A DNA stretch of 64,000 nt from Caenorhabditis elegans (Eukaryota; Nematoda; Chromadorea; Rhabditida; Rhabditidae), in NCBI RefSeq assembly GCF_000002985.6, contig NC_003284.9, positions 10,912,001-10,976,000 on the forward strand. Direction: 5' to 3'. The position numbers and the translations under genes were made by a program. The notes beneath the pieces were generated by a model. The model saw only the letters and a program-made list of their open reading frames with translations, did no database searches and had not been told where the DNA came from. Shown here in pieces: positions 1 to 11,509 of the stretch. Position 1 is the first letter of the stretch; every line of letters begins with the position of its first letter.

Positions 1-427
1 GTTATCAGCGGCTAAAATACCTTTTTTTTGTTGTAAACTTGACTTTTTATTTGTATATTAATAAGATTACTTATGAAAGAACTATTTCCCCAAATTTTGC
101 TATACAATTTTACGGTTATACGGTAGTTTTGTGTGAGAAAAAAACCAATTCAGTTTAAATCCTTCAATTATTTATTGTATAACCATTATGAAATATTGGT
201 ACAGTTGGGATATTTTTAAGTGTCTTTAAGTTGCAAAGGTAAAGAGGTGTAAACAATACAAATACAGAACACGCAAAAATGTACAGAAAACATGGTTGAG
301 CCACATGAGATGAGATATACAGTTTGAAGTATTCAAAAAGTATGAAAAATCAATTTTCAGAAAATACAGGTTTTTGTCATACATTAATCAGCAGACGAAT
401 TTAATAACTTGTTCAATTATAGGTTGT
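1..427. other. 3' flank of the BTB gene, no gene seen
   Basis: AT-rich sequence downstream of the minus-strand BTB gene. The only signal I can name is TTTATT at 171-176, which reads AATAAA on the minus strand and could be the polyadenylation signal of that gene, about 250 bp past its stop. No exon-like reading frame with splice sites was found. Confidence 0.5.
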
Positions 428-2075
428 TCAAAAAAATAAACGAGCTCGAGTATCATTCCAATCGAAAAACGATTGGGCTCTTGGTTGATAGGAGTACTGA
501 AATATAGAGTGTTTAGTTTATATTAGTTTTTACCTTGCCTAGTTATCATATTTTTGTAACTTGTTTAGAGTTAAGTTTAATTTTTTGAACATGGATTAAG
601 ATTTTTTCAAATATAACATAAAAACCAAGTCCAATACTTACTGGTCTGAAATGAATGATTCTCTCGGCAAAATAACTGCGCATGTTGGCATCTGAAATAG
701 CGGCTACTGCTTTATCAACCAACGAGATGTTTTCGAGCCGTGCAATCTTCTTGAAAATTGGATCAATATCACCGCTACTGTAAGAGTACTGGTTTTTGCC
801 TTTTACTGGGAAACGTTTGACTAACGCGTAGCACTGCGTGTGAAGAAGGTAGCAAAGCTGAATCAACGACTCCGCATCGTACAACTCATTTTTGAAGTCA
901 TCTGAAATTTTTAATAATTTCGTCACATTTGTTTGAGAAAGTGAGTTACCGCTTTTGAAATATTTCTTGATTTCTTGCTTAACCCATGGGAAGATGAGAC
1001 GATCCGAGAAGTAAACAAGAGGCGTGATGTTTTGTTCTGAAAATATCGACTGTGCTTCATTTTTAAAAACGAAAAAAAAATTACGATTGATAGTGCGGTC
1101 AAATTCAAATCCTTCCGGGCACACGTATGATAGGAACACCACAAGTTCATCTGTGTATACATCATCAAGAGTTACTTTTTCGGATGTTTTTTCGGTGTAT
1201 GAACCTGTGCGCAAACTGAAATGTTTAATATGGGATCTTAAGTTGAATACAATTTTTTTCACGGCTTCATTGGGTTTTAGTTATAGAGTTTCCCACATTT
1301 TTACAAAAACCAAATTTTTTGTTGTTCCTTTTAAGTTTATCAAAGTTTTAAAATTTAACTAGAAGTAAAGACCAGAGTAATAATTTTCTTCACCTAAAAG
1401 TAAGAAAAAGCTGTCTTCTAAGCACATTGGTATAATTTTTTTGTTTGTATGTGAACCTTTTTTCTTATTTTTGGTTTCCCTAGTTTTGTGGGCCAACAGC
1501 CGTTTCGGTTTTTGAATTTATTCTCAAATTTATTTTTTTTTTTGAAAATCATCAAGAAAAAACAACTTCCACCTTCCAGTTTTGGTATAGGTCAGGTGAA
1601 AACAGTTTTACTAAATTTTTTCCATGGACTCATTGAAGTTGGAAAACCGCCCGTTAAGGAAAAAATTGAAAATGATTTCTGATTTTAAAATATTCAACTA
1701 TAACTTTTCAAAAACATTTTTAAAAAACGACATTTTTTCCAACTCAAAAAGGGGTGACAACTCAGTTTTTACCTATTTGTTTTGGAAGTCGTCGAGTTTC
1801 CCCGCCTTTTTAAGTCTAAATAAAAAATATTTTTGTTGGTTTTTCAAAGATTATTCTATCTTTAAAACTAAATGTGACAATTAAATATTCATAATTTTTT
1901 TCAATAAAAAAACTTACATATGAAAATACTCTGACAGTTCGGCCAAATAGCTGAGGTTTACATAAAGTGTGTCAGATTGTGTGTCGATTTGAAACTTTCG
2001 TAGGACGGTCTCAGTAGAAAAAAGACTGATTTTTTCTCTAATCCCATCAAGAACCGATTCATGAATTGCCACCAT
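428..2075 (-). CDS. BTB/POZ domain protein, 3 exons, about 266 aa
   Basis: Exons 1918-2075, 642-1215 and 428-496 join in phase (801 nt). Residues from about 15 to 125 read as a BTB fold: a strand ending in LYVNLSYLAELSEYF, then an acidic VTLDDVYTDELVVFLSYV segment, then NITPLVYFSDRLIFPWVKQE and a helix ending KKYF. This is the layout of nematode BTB proteins, in which the domain dimerises and often presents substrates to CUL-3 ubiquitin ligases. No MATH domain precedes it, unlike the BATH family, and the C-terminal half matches no domain I know. The start is chosen at the ATG six bases inside an exon whose acceptor (2082-2083) follows a pyrimidine tract, as expected for spliced-leader addition. 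The C-terminal exon (23 codons) is supported by phase and a good acceptor only. Function is inferred from the domain. Confidence 0.75.
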
Positions 2076-2081
2076 CTTGAT

Positions 2082-4764
2082 CTGAAAACAGGCAAATTTT
2101 TAATGCAAAAACGGAAAACCGCAAGCTCCAAAATGTTAAATAACACAAAAAGAACAATAAGAAGGTCAATATGGAAACTAGTTTTAAGAAAACGATTTAT
2201 TTCCCAAGAGTTGTCAAACTAGCATTAAATTGAGTGTGTTCACGTAGAGAAAACATAAGATAGCGGAGACTTTCATGAAATTGACGTTAGAAAGTCATTC
2301 AAAAAAAATAGTGAAAAGGTAATTTAATGCTGCACTGTTTATGAATCTAATCCTGAAAACAGATTTTTGTGTTGTTAGAACATCTTAAACAAAAATATTT
2401 AAATTTTTAAATCTGTGAAGTTTCGCTGAGTGATCCAAGTCGGTAAAGTTGGTTGAGTTAGTATTTGGTTGTTAGTTGTAGTTGTTAGTTAGTAATTGGT
2501 ACATAGCTTTTGGAGGCAACAAAAAACAACAACAACACCATCTACGGCTGACCTCGAAGTAAAAACGCGTCACATGAAAAACCTGTGACACTAAATGTTA
2601 TCATACTATTTTTGTGATTACAAAGGGAATTTTCAAACACTGTCAAGACTTTTCCTCACTGCCAAAAATATAAATGAATGAAAAACAATTATCAACTAGA
2701 CTTTTTCCTGAGTTTTCTGCCAATGGACAACAGAATAACAGTAATTACTATTGTTTGAATGAAATTTGTGATATTCCGCACTCGTTTTTCTGAACATTAT
2801 ATACCATTATCACTATTTTGTTTCAACGCCAGTGCATCAACTGTCTATAGTCGCAGGCAGTGATACAAAAAACGGTGGAGAAATATGCTGCATCATTTAC
2901 CGTCTCAGTTCATCTTTTCAAATTTATAGCTTTTGACGGATATTGATAAACAAGTGAAAAAGTTAACTAGACTATAAAAAATGACAGTCTGATCAGTCTG
3001 TACAGACAAACGAAACATTAGTCTATTCCCTTACCATTCTGTGATAGCGCTTTGCCCCTAATAAACAAAAATGACGGATGATCGAACAATGAACAACAGG
3101 TGGTAGTTGTATTGGGGAAAAGGTGAGTGCGAAACAAACAGCTGAGCGAATCATTACAGCCAATTTGAATCAAATCTTTACGCTCGAAAGCGACAAGAAC
3201 CAAAACTAGATTGTGTCGAGAGTCAAGTGAAAGGAAAAAAGTCTCATATCTAGTGATAAAAACCAGATGGATGACACAGTAAGCGAAGCCAACAATCGAA
3301 TAAACACAAGGTGAGATACTACAAAAAGTTGCAACACAAAAATGACTGGTTGAAAGAACCTCAAGGTTAACAAAAAACGATTGGAACGTAGGTGGAGGGA
3401 TAGATGCGGAAGAGCAGAGAAGAGTATCGAGCAAACAAACTTTGTGTTTATCGGTCATATTGAACAGCTGATTGAGAAAATCTGAGATTGGTTAAAAATC
3501 CTTTGATTCAAATTTTGAAAAAACGAATTTCGTGTAAAACAAATTTCTGTTGAGCAGTTTGATTCTTCAATAGGTTCGGAGTTGCTATTAAAATTATACA
3601 AAAATACATGGCTCAGCAGTTTCTTAGTTTAAAAATTATATCTAATAGTATGCTGAAAACTATTATTACTCGTTTTTATTTCAGTTTTTCGAATTAAAAA
3701 TTTCAATTAAAAATAACAATACTACGAAGCAATTTAAATAGATATGCGCCAACTGCAAAGGGTTTTTTCAATTGAAATAATTGTATCAACAATAAATATG
3801 TTAATTACGCAAATATACTATGCACATACTAAACCAGAAATCAGAATCGCTAACTGTTTTCTAAAGTAGAACATATTGTTTTTGGACTTTACTCTTCTGA
3901 AGTTCTTATCTTGCGGAAATAGTGACCCCGCATCAAAATAACTTGTTCGTGGTGTCAACAAATTGTACAAATATCATGTAACAATAGATCAAATTAAATT
4001 ACCAAAAAGAACTGGTAGTTTTCTTTTGTGAATGCAGGTTTTCAACCAAATTAAGTGAATAGTAGAGAGGAGAATCAGATTAATAATCAAGAAAAAAGGA
4101 ATTTATTCAAAATCGATACGTAACAACACACAAAAATATAGTGGTCAATAGAAGACACTCTGAAAACATGAATAGGTAGAAGGACACAGAGAGAAAACAA
4201 GGTTGACTCCAGGGAAGACAATTGACGCGCGCGCATATTGCCACAGGTGGTGGACATGGTTTGAGTTGTCTTTCAAAGAAAAAATTTGATATTGAAAATT
4301 TGAAAGTGAAAAGGATTATTTTGAATATGAAAATAAAACTTCAAACAGTAAAGTGATAATTGTAGTGACCACTGATAAGAAAAAAACGTGATGAAGTGTT
4401 TTTAAAATATTATTCCAGAAAACACTGCTTTGGTATCAACTTGGTTTGTTATTAGAGTTACCATTTTATCAATAACCAAAGACATAACTAGGTTACATAA
4501 GTATCTTTTGAGAGATAATTTTAATATTTGGATAACTCAAGTAGTGAAAGAATTACACATGTTTATTATATAAAATTACGAAGAAATATGTTTATTACCA
4601 TGACTTTTGCAGACTAGTTGTTTTTAAATAAAGTGTATATATTAATTTAATAGACCGGATAACCCAAGAAGAGAATCACAAGTGAACAAACCCAGCAAAG
4701 TTTTACATATACTCGAAAGATAAAACAGGTCGGTCATTCAATTGTTTAAGCGAAACTAAATAGA
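2082..4764. other. intergenic, no supported gene
   Basis: About 2.7 kb of AT-rich DNA between the BTB gene and the transporter, both on the minus strand. It would hold the BTB promoter and the transporter 3' UTR. A 146-codon minus-strand frame at 3018-3458 is Ser/Cys/Phe-rich without splice support or a recognisable domain and is not called. A GC-alternating stretch lies at 4226-4235. Confidence 0.5.
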
Positions 4765-7713
4765 TTAATTTGATTTCAGCTGTCGTAGCTTTGAATACAC
4801 TTCGCTCTTTTTAGCTATGGTGTACAGCATTGAACCCAGAAGAATGATTAAATTACTGAACCACCTGTAATGTTTCATTTTAGGATTGTATTGAACAATA
4901 CCAAACTGCGGTATCTACCGTTCCACGTCTAGCAACTGCCGAATTTACTTAAATAGGAATTTGAAGCTATGTTTGTGAAGAGTATTTAGAATTGTGTTCA
5001 GAATCCCATATTACATAACGAATTATTGTTTTCTATTGCATAAACTAGCATTCCCATCAGAATTGAGACTTTTTCGCACTTTCGTTTTCGAAAACGAAAA
5101 GAAAAATTTATTTTCGTCAAAACTATGAAAATTACGAAAAATGAAAATGCTAAAGAAGTCCCAGCTCTGATTTCCATATCAAATTTGAAGCAACTTGAAA
5201 TTTTCTATACACTGAAAACTCGAATTAAATCTACAGAATGCAACCAAGTTGCTTTTTTTTGCAAAAAGTTCACTAAAGAGTGTAGCAGCCAAAAGTCAAA
5301 TCATCTATACACTAGGCATTTTTAACTTTAAGCTTTCTTATCTATCACATTGCTTACCATAAATATGACTTCACTTCACTATAAAGAAACACTGCTATGA
5401 CGGTCTGGGATGCAGATTTTGCGGTTGCCGAGATGTTATGTGTAAGAGGAGATGTTGCCTGAAACTTGAAGGTTGCTATGGTAAACTTGCCTTACAATTT
5501 TTAAGGTATGTATAGTAAATCACTACTCTAGTTTAATAATTTTTGGTTGCTTTTCTAGATTTCCATGCGGATTCATGTACACTATAGAATTCGAAATAAA
5601 CTTCCAATGTGCGCGTTATTGGAAAACACTAGGTTTTTCCTATTTGTAATGCACACATATTTTGCTGTATTCTAGATATAAAATGTCAACGTTGAGCAAT
5701 GGATTACAACCGGTTTGCGCGGTAATTGGAAATTACCGGCAATCGGCAATCCAGGCAATTGCCGAAATTGCCGATTGCAGGACATTTCAGCCTAATTTAA
5801 ATCCTAAGTATGTTTCAGAAATTGAACAAATTTCACCTTTTTTAGTATACGGTTAGACATTTTCTTACAAAAAGCCTATGATCATTTAAGGTTTACATTA
5901 TTTTGAGCTTGAAAAGAGAACAATTTTTAGTAAAATTTATGTTTAGGCTCTTGTCAAACGGCAATTGCCGCGCACCCCCGGGTTACAATAATAATTTGGA
6001 AAACACAACCGGATTCTAATAACATTCAATATCCAATATTAAAATTTTCAAGTAAACTAACTTTAATTTGCCATCCTGTAACATAATTCATTACAAACCC
6101 AAATATTCCTGATATAAATAGCAATTGCCAAAATGACCAAGTTGGGAAATGATTCCAAATTTTGCCAAAATCTCCATTAATGATAATTAGAGGAAGGAAA
6201 AGTAGCACTGCTAGAATATTATTGTACCATGTCAATTGCCAGATACAGTTACCAACTTTTGGCAGAATTCTGTGAGAAAAATACTTATTTGGCTTTATTG
6301 TTTGAGAAAGTTGTTTATTAAACTTTTGAACAAGTACCATAGTATTTCTAAATGTGAGAAATATTCACCAACAATCGCATTGTTGTACTACAAGTTTTTC
6401 TATGAAATTATTTTAATTTTTAGTACACTTACGATTTTGTGTATAAAGCGTTCAAAGCAACTGCCAAAGAAGCGAACATTCCGTAAAGAACCCCACTTGT
6501 AGTTAATGGATCTTGAGACTCTTGATCCGATCCTATCCCAAAACCAATTAATATAACCAAACAAGAGACATTCACGCCTTTTGTTGAGTTATCTCCAAAA
6601 AATACATACGTCAATATCTGAAACCGATATTTCACAATTGACAATAGCATCGACATTTCCTACCACAGTAAAGACGGTTGTAATTGATCTTCCAACGTAG
6701 TAAAATGCTACACCAACATTTCGAAGACACAAGTTATTGAATGAGATCATTGCCACAAAAACAATTGAAAGTGGTAAAACCTCAAAAAAAAATTTTGTAA
6801 AAGAACAAAGTAAAAAAAGCTATCTTACTTCAACGTTTAAATAATGCATTTCAAACTTTTCATCTAGTAAGTCATGTTACTTTCAAAATACTTGAATATA
6901 TTTTTTTACTAAGAATTTGTAATTTTTGGAGATGATTCAGTTTTTATTTAATCTTTGCCGCCACATTTCGACTCTAAATAAAAAGTGTTCCAAATTTTTT
7001 GAAACGTTTTATGATGATAGCTGGACATTTCAGCATCAAAGCAATTTTTTTTTCCCAATAATTCCCCCACTGATAGTGCTCCACCATTAAGCTCCGGACA
7101 TGGAATTTGAGTTATAACTGTTTTCTTCGCAATTTTGCCAGATTAGATTTTCTCAAAAAAAAGTATGCCAATTAGTCATTAAAACACCTACTGCGATTGG
7201 ATTTAGCTAATAGCAAATTGTTCATCGAATTGAATAGATATTTTCAGAACACTAATCCGATATTTGCTGTTTTATGCACTAATCAACTGATTCAAGTTTT
7301 TGTGAACAGTAATTATTGAGATTCGACTGCTCTGGAGTCTGGTTTATTCATTTTCAATATCTGTTGCTCACATCTATGCATGTTTCGAAATTTATGTCCA
7401 GCTTTGAAAACGTCTTCAAATATTTGGTTTTGAAGGATCCCCAGCGAAGGACCAAACATATTCCAATCGTCACTAGGCACTGGCAACATGTTATAAACAA
7501 GGGAATATCCAGCTGTAACACAACTTTTTTGCAGTTACAAGTGGGTACAGTGACCCGCACCAACCTCGGCACCTATCCCAGACAGCAGATGTTTATTTAT
7601 AAATACCAATCCTATTGAGCATACCCTGAAATCGACAGCTGCATTTTGTACCAGGGTAAAGTTTTTTATTACCAGTACGAAGCAATAGGAAACACAATGT
7701 TGCTAGAAACCAT
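4765..7713 (-). CDS. GDP-fucose transporter-like protein (SLC35C1 family), 9 exons, about 326 aa
   Basis: Exons 7673-7713, 7565-7625, 7372-7512, 6829-6855, 6664-6780, 6433-6617, 6062-6269, 5358-5458 and 4765-4864 join to 981 nt without a stop. The protein follows human SLC35C1 in collinear order: [100 protein letters not shown] and a last membrane span ending in a Lys-rich tail. This family carries GDP-fucose from cytosol to Golgi lumen for fucosylation. About ten membrane spans are expected. It starts directly at span 1, so it lacks the N-terminal cytosolic stretch of the human protein (364 aa). The 27-nt fourth exon has a weak acceptor (AAAAG) and is the least certain piece; the better-looking TTACTAG acceptor upstream breaks the frame. 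Known worm nucleotide-sugar transporters are named nstp; I cannot assign which one this is. Confidence 0.85.
5717..5973. mobile_element. MITE-like element with GCGCGG(T/C)AATTG inverted ends
   Basis: The left end GCGCGGTAATTG (5717-5728) is matched in inverse by CAATTGCCGCGC (5962-5973). The interior left part carries further short palindromes (ACCGGCAATCGG, CAATTGCCGAAATTGCC). TTACAA occurs on both flanks (5704-5709 and 5983-5988), a possible target duplication or part of longer ends. It sits wholly within the 603-bp intron between two transporter exons and carries no coding capacity, as expected for a non-autonomous DNA transposon copy. Confidence 0.6.
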
Positions 7714-9231
7714 TTACTCGTTGCGGATTGCAGGTGCTAAACACCAGGTGGTTCTGAAAAAATATTTTTAAAAAATAAATGAATTTTGAGTAATTAGCAG
7801 ATGTTACTCAATTAGTTAATGTGAAAGGTAGTGCCAGGCGTTGCACTTTAATATGCAGCCGCCACGAAGTTGGCAGTAAAAATGATAATAAATTGAGTTT
7901 TTTGAGAACAAAATGCGTGTATATAGAACTAGAGAACGGGCTACCAATATTTATCATCAGCCCATCGTCAATCTTATCTTCTTCACGCAACCTCTAGGTG
8001 AAGCGCAAAGCATTTTTGCACTGTCTTTCTTTTCCACAAAACCAAAAAAAACCTGACAAATTGATATCAGATACACAACTTTACAACTAGATAGTGTCCA
8101 TGAGCTCATATGAATTCCTGATAATCATCAATTAGTCTAGTTATGAATTAATTGAATATTTTTTCGACTGGTATATATAAATATAATTTTATTAATATAT
8201 TATAATATATGTGAATATAATTTCAAATTAATTCTATATGTTAAAAACCTCCTATTTTGCGAATTTAGATTTTGGTTCACTTATAATACTTCACAAAATG
8301 TTTGAATTTGAAAGTGTATCTGCCAAAATAACAAAACACCAAACATAAAGATTGCCTGCTTGCTCATATTTTTCGTGAAGGTTTCCCCTGACTGTCTGGA
8401 ATAACGAAAATTGTCTTGATTATTTTTAATCTTAGATTTTTGAACAGTTCCGACTGAGCTGTTTTTCTGTGTTGGTTGTTCATAACTTATTTTTGGATAT
8501 AACGTTCCAAAACATAACAAATTATAATTTTTAGTTTTAAATTTATGAAACAAAACAGTGATGCATTGAAAACAGGACTGTTAAAACTGGGGAGAGATGG
8601 TTGGTGGTGGGGTAATCAAAAATGACAGAGAACAACTAACTATTGAGGAAAAAGGCGGAAAACAGTGAATTGAGAAAACCCATGGAATTCCAAAGGCTCA
8701 GAGAGCATACAAGAAATAAGAAAATCACCGTTACAAAATTGAGGAATATATGTGTTTTGTGGTAGAGAAAAATGGGAGTGTTAGAAACTAAAAAATAAAA
8801 ATGAAGAAAGCTGGGATGAGATGGATGATTTTTGGGAGTGGGATTGTGTTGGTGGGAAAGTACTGAGAAATGATTCAAAATGCAACAATAACTACAGAAA
8901 AAGGAAAGATTTGGATTGTGATTGTTATTATGAATTGCCTCGTATGGAAAGAGATAGGGAAAGATTTGAAGTATTTGGGAAACCCCGAAAACAGCATTGA
9001 AATGCAATCTTCATGGCTCAAAACTACTGCAATTTATCAACATTGTCCAGTTTAAAAAGGATAAATGTGATAAACTTTTGATAGGATTTGATATTCATGT
9101 TGAATTGTATATCCATGCAAGTACAGGAAAACGATTGATGGCTAAGTTCGGAACAAAGAAAGGGAAAGGTAGAGGATAATAACAGGAAGAGACATCAGTT
9201 CATAACAGTGGATACAATTTCTCGCTCGGAA
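7714..9231. other. intergenic: transporter 5' flank and dgn-1 3' flank
   Basis: The right part, next to the dgn-1 stop at 9232, is probably its 3' UTR; a 123-codon minus-strand frame at 8636-9007 is low-complexity (His/Phe/Ser/Asn-rich) and follows from the AT/CA composition. 8161-8240 is an almost pure A/T stretch. No other gene signal was found. Confidence 0.5.
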
Positions 9232-11509
9232 TTAAGGAGGAATGAATGGAGACTGAAGCTTTTGGTTCGATGATGATGAAGCATGTCCGAGACGTGGAGA
9301 GTTGCTGGCGATTGGTGGTGGTGGCTTGTACAACGGATTCTCGTGCTGAGACACCTGCAAAAAAGAAAGATATAGATTTTATCTCGTTCGGAGATGTGCG
9401 CAGAAATAAGCGAAACTACGCAACAAAATATTTTTCTCTCGTTTTTCCTTACCTTGAGTGGTGGACGTTCCTCACGAGCGAGCATTGGAGTTCCGGCGTG
9501 TGTTGGATCATTCTCCTCAACCTCATCTGGGAAGACAACTGGAAGGCCCTTGGACACATATTCGGTGCTCGTTGACTTCTTCTTTCCACTTTTCTTGATA
9601 CAAGCACAGTAGATAATGATGGCAACCGCAATCAGGAGAAGAAGGAAAAGAAGGACGCAGATGAGCAACAGCTGCGAGTCAGCTTCTTGAATTGATTCAA
9701 CAGTTGGAGCTGTAGTGCTAATTTCGACTGTCTCATCACAGTTTCCGTGGCGGATCATAGTGGCGGTACGCACATAGAATTGATTTCCCATAGTTTTGAC
9801 AAACTCCGTCTTAGTTCTCATCTTTTGCTTGATAATCATCTTTGAGGCCATAGCATTGATTGCAGCTTCATCGCATACTTTGTATGGAATTGAATTGTTG
9901 CTGAAAGCCACCATTGTTTTGTTGTTCTTGTATCCAATTTCTTGAATAGTGAAACTGTTGACTGGAGCCTTGAGGGATCTGGCAAGAGCACGGACGAGCA
10001 AGTTTCTCTTTGAAGGATTGGTAGCCATTTGCTGGGGAGTTGGTTGATCCATTTCTAACTGGACACGGTGATTGGTTGGAAGAGCTGGCTTCACATTGAC
10101 CTGGAATGGAGCAGATGCGAGTTGTCCAGCTTTGTCACGAGCTTCGAGACGGTAATTGAATTCTCCAGTTCTCATTGGAACTCCGATGAGTCCCTTGTTC
10201 GATTCGTTGATCATCCAGACTTCAGCATTGTCAAGAGCCAGAACCGAGAGCTTCATCTTGAAGGTGTCTCCATCTTCTGCATCCTTGAATGTTTCTGATG
10301 GAATACGAAGGTCGCACATTTCTCCTCTGAAAATTTGTTATGATTAGAAACTTTTTATGAATATTAATTTCTCTACCTTGTGCAAGTGAATGATGGAAGT
10401 CTGTTGAGAAGGATTGGTTTGTTGTCAGTGATTCTTCTCGTGGTACGGATGAGCTCAGTTGTTGTACGCAAGTACTCGGCAGTCGTGGGATCTTCAGCCT
10501 CTTTTGTTGGTTTTGGAGCCATTCCCGGCTTGAAGAATCCTTTAGCTAATTTAATCGAGTCATAATCAACATCCTCTCGATCAACGAAGTCATCCATGTA
10601 ATTGAGTGCTTCATCGAAATCTTCACAGGCAACCTTCCAAATAGCCATATACTGTCCATGAACGGCTTCTTGGTTGATTTCTTCGAGCTCTCTATTGATC
10701 AAACTGAAGTTGAACGAGTAGATACGCACAGTCTTGATTTCTGGATCCAGCTCCAACTCATTCATTGCAAGTGCAGTGTTGATTCTGTTGGCGAGCTGAA
10801 ATTTTGTTAAATATTCTCTTGACTATCTTGAAAGTAACTTACCGACGCCTCTTGCTCGTGGTAGGTTTCCATCCAGAAAGTGTTGTTGGCTCCACATGGG
10901 CTTATAGTTTCTTCCTCGACATTCAGGTACAGGTAAACGGGCTTGCGTCCTCTTGATTTGATCTATAAACCCGCATGTTACACAGAGTGCCTCCTACACA
11001 TCTCACGCGCTCTCAGGGACCACATATTTCTCTCTCATTTATCGATATAGCGACTTGAAAACAACTGCAGCTGGTTTCTCCGTGGATAGTACATTCAGAA
11101 ATATCTAGATGCTTCTATTAATTTGTTTCAGAAATTTCTTTGATGACTCACGTGCCACCCCAAGTACCTTCCCGAACTTCTCGTTTTCGTCCAAAAGAAC
11201 CGTCGCACTTTTATTCTACAAGCCCACATTCTCTCACTTCTGTATGCTCACTCCTATTCTATTTCTATACCATTTTCTTCGATGACTCACCATGACAGTG
11301 TGCCTGCCAACGTCGTTTTCAGTTGGGATACCCGTTAGCGTCTGGTCGCGAACCATGAGCCATGAAGGAAGTGGGCCGGAATCCTTTCCAGTAGCAATGG
11401 TGTAGTTGTCTCCAAGGTTGTGCTCAAACAGTTCTCCAATAAACACACGGGTGTCGGAAATGGCGGTTGTCACTAGTAGCAGGGTGGATACCAGGAAAAT
11501 GAGACGCAT
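9232..11509 (-). CDS. dgn-1: dystroglycan, 5 exons, 584 aa
   Basis: Exons 11291-11509, 10843-10962, 10377-10795, 9453-10326 and 9232-9354 (1755 nt). The N-terminus is a signal peptide (MRLIFLVSTLLLVTTAIS). A cadherin-like module follows (GPLPSWLMV, LTGIPTENDVGRHTVMV), then a dystroglycan-type region and a second cadherin-like module (LIGVPMRTGEFNYRLEARD), one transmembrane span near residue 440 (LLLICVLLFLLLLIAVAIII), a Lys-rich juxtamembrane stretch and a proline-rich cytosolic tail (YKPPPPIASNSP, ending FIPP). Dystroglycan links basement-membrane laminin to the cell cortex; the worm gene is known for epithelial and gonad morphogenesis rather than muscle. I see no long Ser/Thr/Pro mucin stretch, and the vertebrate PPxY motif that binds dystrophin WW domains is not obvious. 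A TTTTTTTTAG acceptor ends at 11520, 11 bases before the ATG, consistent with SL1 trans-splicing. Confidence 0.95.

Noticed and set aside
1024-1362. 112-codon plus-strand ORF
   Set aside because: Antisense to the BTB exon 642-1215.
3018-3458. 146-codon minus-strand ORF
   Set aside because: Low-complexity composition, no splice partners, no domain, not hydrophobic in a regular pattern.
8636-9007. 123-codon minus-strand ORF
   Set aside because: His/Phe/Ser/Asn-rich, lies in the probable 3' UTR of dgn-1.
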